A stretch of 64,000 bases of DNA from Agromyces larvae (GCF_022811705.1 NZ_CP094528.1:1488001-1552000); one strand, 5' to 3'; counted from the stretch's first letter, positions 7,325-14,894 are shown. Notes: generated by a model not told the origin, from the letters alone. A program made the numbers and translations.

Positions 7325-8142
7325 GGGCGTGCCTCCCCACCCCAGTCGGGCTCCACGTCGTCGAACGGCGGCGCTTCGTCCTCGAACGCCTCCCGCGCCT
7401 TCGCAGCGACCTCCCGCTCGTCACGCCCCGCAGAGGCATCAACCGGGTCGGGAGCGGACGCTTCGGCGATCGGCTCCACGTCGACCACGTCGGCCTTCGG
7501 CTGCACGGATGCCACGGGCTCGACCTGCTTCGGCGGCAGCGCCGCACGCCGAGCCGTCCGCCGCGGCGCCGGCTTCGAAGCATCCGGCCCCGCGACCGGC
7601 TCGTCGAACGCGCCGTCACCGACCTCCTCCGCCGTGTACGGCAGGCCGAGGATCACCTCCGGCGCGATCAGCCGCACCACATCCGCTGTGGCCCGCGCGA
7701 TCAGCATCGCCTCCGGATACCTCGCCCAGTTCTTCTTCCCGGCGAGCTCCGCCTTCTTCGCCCGGTCCATCGTCCAGGTCGACTCGGCGACGTGATCCGA
7801 CCCGACCCGCCGGCCCTTCACGATCGCCCGCTGCGACGTCGACTCCTCGACCCAGATCTCGTGCCCCGCCTTGATCACCAGCGCCCGCAACGTGATCGCC
7901 CGCAGCGCCGGCGTCCCGTCGATGATGTCGATCGACCGGAGCGCCGCCATCAACGGCAACCCGAGCTCAGCGCCCGCGACGATCGCCGCAGCCGTCTCGG
8001 CGACCTTCCCCCGATACGAGGCCGGCACGAACGCGGTCGGCGCGAGCTTCTGCGCGATCTGATACGCGGCATCCATCTCCCGCGCCTTCTCGACCAAGTC
8101 CACGACCGACGCGCGCGGCTCGTACACCTCCACGTCGCTCAT
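7321..8142 (-). CDS. recT: RecT-family single-strand annealing protein
   Basis: A 273-residue annealase. The core (about 15-190) has FVPASYRGKVAETAAAIVAGAELGLPLMAAL, PALRAITLRALVIKAGHEIW and the GKKNWARYPEAMLIARATADVVRLIAPEV segment characteristic of RecT. The C-terminal 80 residues are a disordered, Ala/Pro/Asp-rich tail. It would anneal the single strand produced by the adjacent exonuclease, for phage replication and recombination. Translationally coupled to the exonuclease gene by a four-base overlap. Confidence 0.92.
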   Translation of the reverse strand: MSDVEVYEPRASVVDLVEKAREMDAAYQIAQKLAPTAFVPASYRGKVAETAAAIVAGAELGLPLMAALRSIDIIDGTPALRAITLRALVIKAGHEIWVEESTSQRAIVKGRRVGSDHVAESTWTMDRAKKAELAGKKNWARYPEAMLIARATADVVRLIAPEVILGLPYTAEEVGDGAFDEPVAGPDASKPAPRRTARRAALPPKQVEPVASVQPKADVVDVEPIAEASAPDPVDASAGRDEREVAAKAREAFEDEAPPFDDVEPDWGGEARP

Positions 8143-9029
8143 GCCGCGACCCCGTCCGCCCGCAACTCCGGCCCCTTGAGCGCGTCCATCGCATCCCGGG
8201 TGCCGGTGCGGCGGGCCACGGATGCCACGAGCTGGAACGTGCGGAACACCTGCGGGCCCCGCTCCATCGGATACACGCTGTACCCGTCCGCCCGGACCCA
8301 GATCGCCCAGTGATCCGTGATGCCGAGCTCACTCACCGGGTGATCCGCGCCGTCGACGCCGACGAAGTACTCGGCGTTCCCGTACCCGGCCAGCTGCAGC
8401 GCGGTCTCACCGAAGATGCCCGACCGGTTCGTCTTCCAGTCGAACAGGATCACCCGGTGCTCGACGCCCCGGCCGCCGGCCGGGTGCGCGTCCCACACGT
8501 CCGACGTGGCGACGCCGTCGAGGGTGCCGCCGTACATGCCCGCCTCGCTCCACACCGTCGCCTCCGACAGCACCGGCCGGATCTGCCACTCGTCGAGGAA
8601 CCGCACCGCGGACTCCACATGCCCGGCGATGTCGTCGGGCACCTCGACCTCCTGCCCGGCGGCGATCCGCTCGGCGAGGGCGTGCACCAGCGTGCCGCGC
8701 GCCGCAGCCTCGTCACGCACCTGGTAGCGGGCCTTCTTCAGCGTCTCGAGCCGGTTCGACATGGACAGCTCGCCGAGCTCGTCCCAATGGTCGACCGCGT
8801 ACTTCGCGGTCTCGTTCCCGGCCCACTCCTCGAGCGCCTTCTTCCGCATCCCGTCACCGATCAGGGTGGTGACCCCGTCGAGCTTCACCTCACCGTGGTC
8901 GGTCATCAGGTAGTAGGCGTGGTTGCGGCCGTACTGCCGCTTCCGCACCCGGCTTGACGCCACGAGCTCCGGCTGCGCCGACTTCACGGACTTCGCCGTC
9001 GCGGGCTTGCGTGCCCTCGTCGCGGCCAT
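8139..9029 (-). CDS. Cas4/RecE-type PD-(D/E)XK exonuclease
   Basis: A 296-residue nuclease that pairs with RecT. Motifs in order: GTLVHALAE (112-120, motif I His), GGTLDGVA (168-174, Asp), ILFDWKTNRSG (catalytic D197 and K199) and QLAGYGNAEYF (Gln212, Tyr216), the layout of the PDDEXK_1/Cas4-like exonucleases. The N-terminal 20 residues are basic and probably disordered. The chosen ATG at 9029 follows the upstream stop by one-base overlap. It resects double-stranded ends so that RecT can load. No Fe-S cysteines are seen. Confidence 0.88.
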   Translation of the reverse strand: MAATRARKPATAKSVKSAQPELVASSRVRKRQYGRNHAYYLMTDHGEVKLDGVTTLIGDGMRKKALEEWAGNETAKYAVDHWDELGELSMSNRLETLKKARYQVRDEAAARGTLVHALAERIAAGQEVEVPDDIAGHVESAVRFLDEWQIRPVLSEATVWSEAGMYGGTLDGVATSDVWDAHPAGGRGVEHRVILFDWKTNRSGIFGETALQLAGYGNAEYFVGVDGADHPVSELGITDHWAIWVRADGYSVYPMERGPQVFRTFQLVASVARRTGTRDAMDALKGPELRADGVAA

Positions 9030-9325
9030 CAGTCGTCCTCGAGGTCGAGCTCGGCGGGCAGCGAGTCGCCGCCGCGCTCCTGGTACGCCGCCTCGAGCAG
9101 CCCGCGCGCGACATCCGCCTGCTTGCCGTCCAACGGTTCGATGTGACGGAACCGGATCACCGCGGACCATTCCTGCTTCAGGTCGTTGAACCGCAGCGCC
9201 GCCCGCTCGATGATCACGACCGCGAGCATCGGGTCGGGGGTGCGCTCGTGCAGCAGCTCCTCCTCGACGTCGACGAGCCCGTTCTGCTGTTCGCCCGGCA
9301 CCTGGCCGGAGATGTTGACTGTCAT
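9029..9325 (-). CDS. Unidentified phage protein of the recombination module
   Basis: A 98-residue acidic protein: MTVNISGQVPGEQQNGLVDVEEEL, then LAVVIIERAALRFNDLKQEWSAVIRFRHIEP and an acidic tail SLPAELDLEDD. It is found between exonuclease and RuvC-like genes and overlaps both neighbours. The tail and size are reminiscent of phage nuclease inhibitors or ssDNA-binding accessory proteins, but nothing specific can be shown. Confidence 0.6.
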   Translation of the reverse strand: MTVNISGQVPGEQQNGLVDVEEELLHERTPDPMLAVVIIERAALRFNDLKQEWSAVIRFRHIEPLDGKQADVARGLLEAAYQERGGDSLPAELDLEDD

Positions 9326-9861
9326 GCGTCCCCCTTGAGTTGTGGCCAGGCCGGTGTCGCCATCGCTTCCAGCGGGCGCCCGGTCAGACCGGGATCGATC
9401 GGATGCCCCGACCAGCGGGCACCCATGCCGCACAGCGCGAGCGCGTCGGCAGCGTTGTGGTCGGGAATCAGCACGTCGGGGTGCCTGGCCCGCATCGACG
9501 CGAGCACCTCCCGCTTGCCAGCCCGCCCGCTCCCCGTCGCATACAGGGCGCGGGTCGGCGGGGCCACCGCGACCACCGGGCCGCGGACGAACAACTGGTC
9601 GACGAGGAAGTGGTACAGCCCGCACCGGGCGACGAACTCACCCGACATGCCCCCCGACGCGAGCACCGGCGCCTCGATCACCGTCACGCATTCCGCCGGC
9701 GCGAACGCCAGCACGGCCCGCACGATCCACCGGATCCGCCGCCGCATCCCGGCAAGCCCCTCGACCGGCGACGTCGCGAACCGGCGGGCGGACACCAGCC
9801 CGGCCTCGCTCTTCGCCATCCCGGTCATCGTCAGCGACGGGTCCACGCCGAGCACGTCCAT
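9322..9861 (-). CDS. RuvC-like Holliday junction resolvase
   Basis: A 179-residue RNase H-fold nuclease. The first acidic residue lies in MDVLGVDPSLTMTGMA (D7), the second in CVTVIEAPVLASGG (Glu near 63), and the last acidic pair in VLIPDHNAADALALCGMG near 140, the RuvC pattern. It is expected to cut branched intermediates made by the exonuclease/RecT pair before packaging. Overlaps both adjacent genes. Chromosomal RuvC is excluded by context. Confidence 0.85.
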   Translation of the reverse strand: MDVLGVDPSLTMTGMAKSEAGLVSARRFATSPVEGLAGMRRRIRWIVRAVLAFAPAECVTVIEAPVLASGGMSGEFVARCGLYHFLVDQLFVRGPVVAVAPPTRALYATGSGRAGKREVLASMRARHPDVLIPDHNAADALALCGMGARWSGHPIDPGLTGRPLEAMATPAWPQLKGDA

Positions 9862-10121
9862 CACCAGTCTCGGAACGGCTCGAACCGGAACAGCCCGAAC
9901 GGATGCCCCACCGCACCGCAGCTCAGCCGCACAGGCCCATGCGGCCAACGGACGAACCCCTGCACCCAGCACGCGTTGCAGCAGAACACCGTCCACCGGC
10001 AGTTCTGGCACACCACGATGCCCGCCGCCCGCTTCCCGCATGCGAGGAGCTCGCACACGTGCGTCGGCTCGTACGCCCGCTCGAGCGGGGCGAGCGGGCT
10101 CGGCGCGACGTGCCGGCCCAT
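9861..10121 (-). CDS. Cysteine-rich small phage protein
   Basis: An 86-residue protein with CELLAC, VVCQNC, VFCCNACW and LSCG: eight cysteines, at least two CxxC pairs, suggesting a double zinc ribbon. It overlaps the RuvC-like gene by one base. Probably a nucleic-acid binding accessory protein; role unknown. Confidence 0.6.
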   Translation of the reverse strand: MGRHVAPSPLAPLERAYEPTHVCELLACGKRAAGIVVCQNCRWTVFCCNACWVQGFVRWPHGPVRLSCGAVGHPFGLFRFEPFRDW

Positions 10122-10387
10122 CAGAGGGCGTCCATCACAATCGTGCGCGCCCGGTCGAGTCCGCCCTCGACGCGCTGGATGACGGTGAACGCGTGCGCGT
10201 ATTCCGGGAACTCGCGACGCAGCCGGACGAAGTTCACCTCGTCGGCCGCGGCGAACAGCATCAGCAGCCGCTCAACGAAGTGCGACGGCCGCAGGCCCAG
10301 GTTCGCGTCGCCGAAGTGCCAGAGCACGTGCCGCAGCACCATGAGCGGAGCCTGCTCGAGGTCTACCGGCGGGTGTGTTGTCGCCAT
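10121..10387 (-). CDS. Unidentified phage protein
   Basis: An 88-residue helical protein (VDLEQAPLMVLRHVLWHFGDANLGLRPSHFVERLLMLFAAAD...). No motif. It shares one base with its downstream neighbour and is separated by 37 bases from the upstream regulator gene. The ATG at 10387 is preceded by a GAAGGGCAATC segment, giving a fair ribosome binding site. Confidence 0.55.
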   Translation of the reverse strand: MATTHPPVDLEQAPLMVLRHVLWHFGDANLGLRPSHFVERLLMLFAAADEVNFVRLRREFPEYAHAFTVIQRVEGGLDRARTIVMDAL

Positions 10388-10424
10388 GACGATTGCCCTT
10401 CAATCAGCCAGTGGGAGGTGGGTG

Positions 10425-10628
10425 CTACGGCTCGGCGTGCTCGAGCTTCACCGCGTCACGCGCAGCCTCGCGAGTGAAGTACTGCCGCTTCCACTCGTCG
10501 AGGTCGTCCTCGTGGAACACGACGAGTCGGCCGTGCACCTCGCCTCGCGGTCCCTGACCGAGGCTGCGGAGGTTCATCAGCGTCTGGTACGCGATGCCGC
10601 AATACGCGGCGGCTTCGCGTGCACGCAT
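10425..10628 (-). CDS. Excisionase-like winged helix-turn-helix protein
   Basis: A 67-residue MerR/Xis-type DNA binder: MRAREAAAYCGIAYQTLMNLRSLGQGP then the wing with RLVVFHEDDLDEWKRQ, the classic helix-turn-helix plus beta-hairpin of phage excisionases and AlpA-like regulators. The ATG at 10628 has GAGGGG seven bases ahead; an earlier GTG at 10643 overlaps the upstream stop. Next to the switch, it may direct excision or regulate early genes. Confidence 0.75.
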   Translation of the reverse strand: MRAREAAAYCGIAYQTLMNLRSLGQGPRGEVHGRLVVFHEDDLDEWKRQYFTREAARDAVKLEHAEP

Positions 10629-10639
10629 CGCCGGGCCCC

Positions 10640-10867
10640 TCACGGCGTCTTCTCCCTGATGAGGTCGTCCACCTCGACGCCGATCCACGCCGCGAGCTGA
10701 TCGATCTGCTGAAGGTTGTACGGTCGCGCGCCGTGATACAGGCGGTACGCCGTGGGACGTGTCACGTGGAGCACGTCCATCATCTGGGTGACCTTGAGAT
10801 TCGCACGTGCCATTTCTGCTCGCACTGTCCCGGCCACATCTACCCACCTAGAGGTGTCGGAATCCAT
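10640..10867 (-). CDS. Cro-like helix-turn-helix regulator
   Basis: A 75-residue XRE-like protein with VRAEMARANLKVTQMMDVLHVTRPTAYRLYHGARPYNLQQIDQLAAWIGVEVDDLI: a complete Cro/CI helix-turn-helix and little else. It is the first gene of the leftward early operon and faces the CI-like gene, the position of Cro. Its ATG (10865-10867) touches one copy of the 13-bp repeats in the switch. An internal ATG at 10814 would still include the helix-turn-helix. Confidence 0.75.
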   Translation of the reverse strand: MDSDTSRWVDVAGTVRAEMARANLKVTQMMDVLHVTRPTAYRLYHGARPYNLQQIDQLAAWIGVEVDDLIREKTP

Positions 10868-10973
10868 ATTTCGAGTAGTACGCCTATCCCCGCGTGTCTT
10901 GCAACTAAAATCAGTGATATAGTCGTATTTTGAGTAGTTCTCTCCACTAGAGCGGGCCGGGTACTCTTGATGC
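10867..10973. promoter_or_regulatory. Divergent lysis-lysogeny switch region
   Basis: Between the Cro-like and CI-like genes, this AT-richer segment holds two direct copies of TATTTYGAGTAGT (10867-10879 and 10926-10938, Y being C or T), which are likely operators. The rightward repressor gene has TACTCT six bases before its ATG, a leaderless-type promoter. The leftward promoter is not clear; candidate AT-rich boxes lie near 10900-10920. Confidence 0.65.
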
Positions 10974-11303
10974 ATGATCGACACGGAAGAACGGGAGCCG
11001 CTGAACGGCATCGCTCTCAGCGCCGCCCGTGTGGTCGGAACTCTGATGTCCGAGCGGGGTGTCACCCGTGTACAGATCGCCGATGTGCTCGGCATCCACA
11101 AGAACCTGATCGGCCAGTATCTCGGCGTTCAACGCAGACGAGGCGGGCCCCCTACGCCACCCTGGCGTCCCTTCGACCTCAAGCAGCTGCAATTGCTTGC
11201 GGAGTTCTTCGAATGGGACTGGGACGAGTTCCTCGATCTCGTGCTGCATCCTGGCGAGCCGCTGACCAATCGCTTGGCTCCCAAGGATCGGCCGCAAGAC
11301 TAG
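10974..11303 (+). CDS. CI-like phage repressor
   Basis: A 109-residue DNA-binding protein facing the early operon. SAARVVGTLMSERGVTRVQIADVLGIHKNLIGQYLGVQRRR forms an XRE-type helix-turn-helix; the C-terminal part (FDLKQLQLLAEFFEWDWDEFLDLV) resembles the end of the domain and may dimerise. No peptidase domain is present, so RecA-driven self-cleavage is unlikely. TACTCT lies six bases upstream of ATG, suggesting a leaderless transcript. It is the best candidate for the prophage maintenance repressor. Confidence 0.75.
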   Translation: MIDTEEREPLNGIALSAARVVGTLMSERGVTRVQIADVLGIHKNLIGQYLGVQRRRGGPPTPPWRPFDLKQLQLLAEFFEWDWDEFLDLVLHPGEPLTNRLAPKDRPQD

Positions 11304-11364
11304 CCAGCCTCGAACGGGCCAGCCAACCGCTGCAATGCGTGGGCGGGGATGATCACAAACCCTC

Positions 11365-11383
11365 TGTCAGGTTGAACCTGACG
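11365..11383. promoter_or_regulatory. Inverted repeat TGTCAGG-N5-CCTGACg
   Basis: A near-perfect palindrome (inner 17 bases GTCAGGTTGAACCTGAC are perfect) 32 bases before the gene at 11416. The same half-sites with the same 5-base spacing recur before the integrase gene, suggesting one dimeric regulator controls both. Confidence 0.7.
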
Positions 11384-11415
11384 GCGCTCCCCGCATCGGT
11401 GGCGGTGACGGCCTG

Positions 11416-11712
11416 ATGGCCACCCGGCGTCGACGCGAGCGCGAGACGCTCGACTACCTCGCGTTCGCGCGTCGGGCACTCCGCGGCGCGGGTCGACGCG
11501 TCGCGGATGCCGACGAGCACGAACTCGCCGAGCTCGTGGCACTGCGTACCGAGCTGGAGGATGCGATCCGGGTCGCGGTTGCGGGGCAGCGCGCGGTGGG
11601 AAGGTCGTGGGCGCATATCGGGATGGCGCTCGGGATCACCCGTCAGTCTGCGCATGAGCGGTACAGCGACGCTTTTCGTGAATCTCGAAGAGAGGACGAC
11701 CCCAGCCCGTGA
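11416..11712 (+). CDS. Unidentified phage helix-turn-helix protein
   Basis: A 98-residue protein. A long basic/acidic helix precedes AVGRSWAHIGMALGITRQSAHERY, a sigma-region-4-like helix-turn-helix seen in many actinobacterial small regulators. It starts 32 bases after a palindromic operator and overlaps the next gene by four bases. A transcriptional role in lysogeny is plausible but not shown. Confidence 0.65.
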   Translation: MATRRRRERETLDYLAFARRALRGAGRRVADADEHELAELVALRTELEDAIRVAVAGQRAVGRSWAHIGMALGITRQSAHERYSDAFRESRREDDPSP

Positions 11713-12404
11713 CGATCGCAAGCCCAACTCCGACCACCGCCCGGATTCACCGCTGCCATCAGTTCCCCGAGAAGATCCAGCATCGCTCGCTCGAAGCCGC
11801 ATTCGCCGAAGTCGACCGAGTCAAGCAGCAGCGCGACGTGCAGCTGCACGTCTACGCGTGCGAGTCGTGCGGCTACTTCCACTGCTCGAAGTCCTCCGGC
11901 ACCGCGGGCGACGTCCGCGGCAACGTCCGGGTGGGCCGTCGCGTCCACCGCGCCGATATCCCGCTGTGGACCGTCGGCACCGACGGCAGGCCGACCGAGA
12001 CGGTACGTGACGAGCGCTACGTCGAGACGACCGACAAGCGCTCAGGATCACGCCAGGCGTCCATCGAGGCGATCGAGTCGGCGCTTCGCGCGCACTCCTC
12101 GCCGACGAGCGTCAAGGCGAGCGAGCTAGCCGGATGGACCGGGCTCAGCGACTACCGAACCACCGAAGCGCTCAAGGCGATGGGCTGGGTTCCGACCGGA
12201 GCTTCGAAGTCCCGACTCTGGCACCGTCCCGGCGTCGAGCGCGCCGCACGAGCGCCGCTCCCGGTCGCAGAGCCCGAGAGTGTGCCAGCCGATCCGTGGC
12301 AGATCGTTGATCTGAACGCTGTACGCGACCTCTCGGTCGATCAGCTGCTGCGCACGTACAAGACGGCGGGCAAGTATCTCGAAGTGAGGATCAGGGACCG
12401 ATGA
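11709..12404 (+). CDS. Unidentified phage protein with zinc-ribbon segment
   Basis: A 231-residue protein, GTG start at 11709 overlapping the upstream stop. The N-terminal third has IHRCHQFPEKIQHRSLEAAFAEVD and VYACESCGYFHCSK (Cys pairs, one zinc). The middle, RHVHRADIPLWTV, is followed by SVKASELAGWTGLSDYRTTEALKAMGW, a winged-helix-like segment, and a helix near the C terminus. Its place between the lysogeny regulator and integrase suggests a role in lysogeny or exclusion. No match in memory. Confidence 0.6.
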   Translation: MTIASPTPTTARIHRCHQFPEKIQHRSLEAAFAEVDRVKQQRDVQLHVYACESCGYFHCSKSSGTAGDVRGNVRVGRRVHRADIPLWTVGTDGRPTETVRDERYVETTDKRSGSRQASIEAIESALRAHSSPTSVKASELAGWTGLSDYRTTEALKAMGWVPTGASKSRLWHRPGVERAARAPLPVAEPESVPADPWQIVDLNAVRDLSVDQLLRTYKTAGKYLEVRIRDR

Positions 12405-12415
12405 GGCATCTCGTC

Positions 12416-12440
12416 GGGTGTCAGGGGATCCCTGACACCC
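12416..12440. promoter_or_regulatory. Operator palindrome before integrase
   Basis: GGGTGTCAGGG-gat-CCCTGACACCC, 11-base perfect arms, 37 bases before the integrase start. It contains TGTCAGG-N5-CCTGACA, the same element as at 11365. As a hairpin it could also end transcription from the genes upstream, though no T-run follows. Confidence 0.75.
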
Positions 12441-12476
12441 GCGCGATTCAGGCGGCCAAGAGGGAGGAGTCAGATC

Positions 12477-13643
12477 GTGGCTAGGGAACGTATCCGCACG
12501 GAGGAGTACGGGAAGATCCGCCGCATCACGTGGAAGGGGAAACCCGCCGCGGACGCTTACTACCGCGACTCCGCCGGCAACCGGAAACGCATCCTGCGCA
12601 CGGCGGACACCTGGCCCCGCGCAGAGCGCGCATTGAAGGACGCGCTCAAGGATCTGTTCGTGGAATCCGAGTCCGACCTGACCCCGACCTCTACTGTGGC
12701 CGAGCTGATCGATCTGTGGTGGCTCGAGTGGCTGGCGAGCAAGCCGGCCGTGCAAACGGTGGTCACGTACGAGTCCCGCAAGCGCCAGATCGTGAAGGGC
12801 CTCGGCGGCGTGCAGCTGAGAGAGTGCACGGTGCCTCGCGTGGACCGGTTCCTGAAGTCGGTGAAGCAGTCCAAGGCGCATCGCACGATCCTGCGCGCCG
12901 CGTTCGGTCTAGCCGTCCGGCACGGGGCCATGAAGCACAACCCCATGCACAACGTCGCGTCGATGCCCGCCAAGGCCCGGTCGGAACGCCGCGCCCCGCA
13001 GGCGCCCGACGCCGCAGCCGTAGCCGAGATGCTGACGCTGTTCCGTGCATGGGACCGTGGCAAGGACGGGCGGGGCGTGACCCGGAACCACCCGCTCGAG
13101 GACTTCGGGAAGATCGAGTTCGCCACCGGCGCACGCACCAACGAGGTGCTCGCGCTGACCTGGGACGACATCGACCTCGACGCGAAGCAGCCCACCGTCA
13201 CGATCCGCGCGACCCTGATCCAGGACGAACACGGGAAGGTACTGCGCCAGGAGTTCCCGAAGACGGAGAACAGCGAGCGACGGCTGCTGCTCCCCCAGTT
13301 CGCGGTCGAGGTGCTGCTGCGCCGCCGGGTCGAGTCGTACAACGAGAAGGTGTTCCCGAACGGGCGCGGCGGCTGGATCCAGGACGCGAACTTCCGTCGG
13401 CGCTGGTGGCATGAGGCGCTGAAGGGCAGCAAGTACGAGGGGATCGTGCCGAAGGATTTCCGCAAGGCGGTCGCGACCTTGGTTGCGAGGCAGATGGATG
13501 CCAAGACTGCGTCGCGCCAGCTCGGCAACACCGAGACGGTGGCGCTGAAGCACTACATCCAGCGGGCCGCTGAGGGGCCGGATGCGACGGCGCTGCTGGA
13601 GTCGGCGTTCCGTAGCGCCGTGCCCGATGTGGAGACCGACTGA
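12477..13643 (+). CDS. int: Tyrosine-type phage integrase
   Basis: A 388-residue recombinase with an N-terminal arm-binding region, a core-binding SAM-like domain (about 70-165) and a catalytic domain. Residues seen: R220 (GARTNEVLALTW), K262 (PKTENSERR), R329 in VPKDFRKAV and the nucleophile Y360 in ALKHYIQR. The usual His of HxxR is Lys (K326) and the usual His/Trp near LG(H) is Asn (LGNTETV), so the pentad is unusual. GTG start with GGGAGGAG ahead. Ends 86 bases from the 3' end of tRNA-Lys, the likely target. The gene is under a palindromic operator. Confidence 0.9.
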   Translation: MARERIRTEEYGKIRRITWKGKPAADAYYRDSAGNRKRILRTADTWPRAERALKDALKDLFVESESDLTPTSTVAELIDLWWLEWLASKPAVQTVVTYESRKRQIVKGLGGVQLRECTVPRVDRFLKSVKQSKAHRTILRAAFGLAVRHGAMKHNPMHNVASMPAKARSERRAPQAPDAAAVAEMLTLFRAWDRGKDGRGVTRNHPLEDFGKIEFATGARTNEVLALTWDDIDLDAKQPTVTIRATLIQDEHGKVLRQEFPKTENSERRLLLPQFAVEVLLRRRVESYNEKVFPNGRGGWIQDANFRRRWWHEALKGSKYEGIVPKDFRKAVATLVARQMDAKTASRQLGNTETVALKHYIQRAAEGPDATALLESAFRSAVPDVETD

Positions 13644-13689
13644 CAGGCAAAGTGGAGACCAGATGGAGACCTGGCCCGAAAATGCCAGA

Positions 13690-13729
13690 AGCCCCGGTCA
13701 CCGTTTTGAAGCGGTGACCGGGGCTTTTT
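13690..13729 (+). terminator. Strong intrinsic terminator after integrase
   Basis: Hairpin with 14-bp stem AGCCCCGGTCACCG / CGGTGACCGGGGCT (loop TTTTGAAG) followed by five T. It ends integrase transcription just before the 3' end of tRNA-Lys, which is read from the other strand. Confidence 0.9.
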
Positions 13730-13804
13730 GGTGCACCCCCAGGGACTTGAACCCTGAACCCACTGATTAAGAGTCAGTTGCTCTGCCGATTGAGCTAGAG
13801 GTGC
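13729..13804 (-). tRNA. tRNA-Lys (anticodon CTT)
   Basis: A 76-base cloverleaf on the minus strand: acceptor GCACCTC pairs with GGGGTGC (one G-T pair), anticodon loop CTCTTAA gives anticodon CTT, T-loop GTTCAAGTC, and the 3' ACCA is encoded. Its 3' end faces the integrase gene, so it is the probable attachment gene of the element to its left. Confidence 0.95.
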
Positions 13805-13878
13805 GTGGTTTCGGCACAGCCGAACCGAGGTACGACTGTACCAGTTCACCCGGGCTCGCGCCAATCGAGCGCAGGCGA

Positions 13879-13921
13879 CCGCGCACGCGCCTGCGCGGGC
13901 GCCGCGCAGGCGCGTGCGCGG
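13879..13921. repeat. 19-bp perfect GC-only-like hairpin
   Basis: CCGCGCACGCGCCTGCGCG and its exact complement separated by 5 bases (GGCGC). No T-run follows either arm. It lies between tRNA-Lys and the next gene. It may be a structured chromosomal repeat or a boundary hairpin. Confidence 0.7.
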
Positions 13922-13965
13922 AGCATCCCGCACCGCCTTCGCACACGACTCGATAGCCTGATGCG

Positions 13966-14817
13966 GTGACCACCGATGCCTCGTCCTCGCCCTTCGCCGA
14001 CGACCTCGCGCTCGCCCTCGAACTCGCCGACCTGGCCGACGCGGTCTCGCTCGACCGCTTCCGCGCGGTCGACCTCGAGGTGCGCACGAAGCCCGATCGC
14101 ACTCCGGTCACCGAGGCCGATCTCGCGGTCGAGCGCGCGATCCGCGACCGGCTCGCCGCGGTCCGTCCCGACGACGGCGTGCTCGGCGAGGAGTTCGGCA
14201 CCGAGGGCGGCACGACCCGGCAGTGGATCATCGATCCCATCGACGGCACCGCGAATTTCCTGCGCGGCGTGCCGGTGTGGGCCACCCTCATCGCGCTGGC
14301 GGTCGACGGGCGCCCGGTCGTCGGCGTGGTCGCGATGCCCGCCCTCGGTCGGCGCTGGTGGGCTGCGGCGGGCGGCGGCGCGTGGACGGTGGATGCTCCG
14401 GGCACGACCCCGCCGACCGGGCTCGCGGATGCCTCGGGCAACGCGCCGCGACGCATCGCGGTGTCGTCCGTGGCCGAGCTGGCCGATGCATCCCTCAGCT
14501 TCCAGAGCATCGCGCAGTGGCGCGAAGCGGGGTACCTCGATCGGCTGCTGTCGCTGTCGCAGCTGGTGTGGCGCGACCGCGCCTACGGCGACGCGTGGTC
14601 GTACATGCTCCTCGCCGAGGGGCTGCTCGAGATCGTGGGCGAGTTCGACGTGAAGGTGTACGACTTGGCCGCGGTGGTTCCGATCGTCGAGGAGGCGGGC
14701 GGCCGGTTCACCTCGATCACCGGCGATGCCGGCCCGTGGCACGGCAGTTCGCTCGCCACGAACGGCGCCCTGCACGATGCGGTGCTCCGCGCGCTGGCCT
14801 CAGCTGCCGACGGGTAG
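13966..14817 (+). CDS. hisN: Inositol-monophosphatase family enzyme, likely histidinol-phosphatase
   Basis: A 283-residue Mg2+-dependent phosphatase. The metal-binding motifs are present: PVTEADLAVE (about 46), LGEEFG (near 72), IDPIDGTANF (near 87-96) and, near the C terminus, VKVYDLAAVVPIVEEAGG, the IMPase W/Y-D-x-A-A signature. Sequence type and length fit actinobacterial HisN, which removes phosphate from histidinol phosphate in histidine synthesis, but inositol-1-phosphatase or 3'(2')-nucleotidase activity cannot be excluded. The GTG at 13966 has TAGCCT six bases ahead, indicating a leaderless mRNA. First chromosomal gene outside the phage. Confidence 0.8.
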   Translation: MTTDASSSPFADDLALALELADLADAVSLDRFRAVDLEVRTKPDRTPVTEADLAVERAIRDRLAAVRPDDGVLGEEFGTEGGTTRQWIIDPIDGTANFLRGVPVWATLIALAVDGRPVVGVVAMPALGRRWWAAAGGGAWTVDAPGTTPPTGLADASGNAPRRIAVSSVAELADASLSFQSIAQWREAGYLDRLLSLSQLVWRDRAYGDAWSYMLLAEGLLEIVGEFDVKVYDLAAVVPIVEEAGGRFTSITGDAGPWHGSSLATNGALHDAVLRALASAADG

Positions 14818-14838
14818 CCCGAGGCATCCGTCACCGCC

Positions 14839-14894
14839 GATCGCTCACTGCAGATCGCTCACTGCAGATCGCTCACCGTCGATCGCTCGCCGCA
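14839..14894. repeat. 14-bp tandem repeat, four copies
   Basis: Units of GATCGCTCACTGCA (two perfect copies, two diverged) at 14839, 14853, 14867 and 14881. The last part overlaps the 3' end and stop codon of the EamA gene on the other strand, so copy-number change alters its C terminus. Confidence 0.8.

Noticed and set aside
12477..13643. Second attachment repeat within the window
   Set aside because: No copy of the tRNA-Lys 3' end was seen between 1 and 13,600; the other border must be outside.
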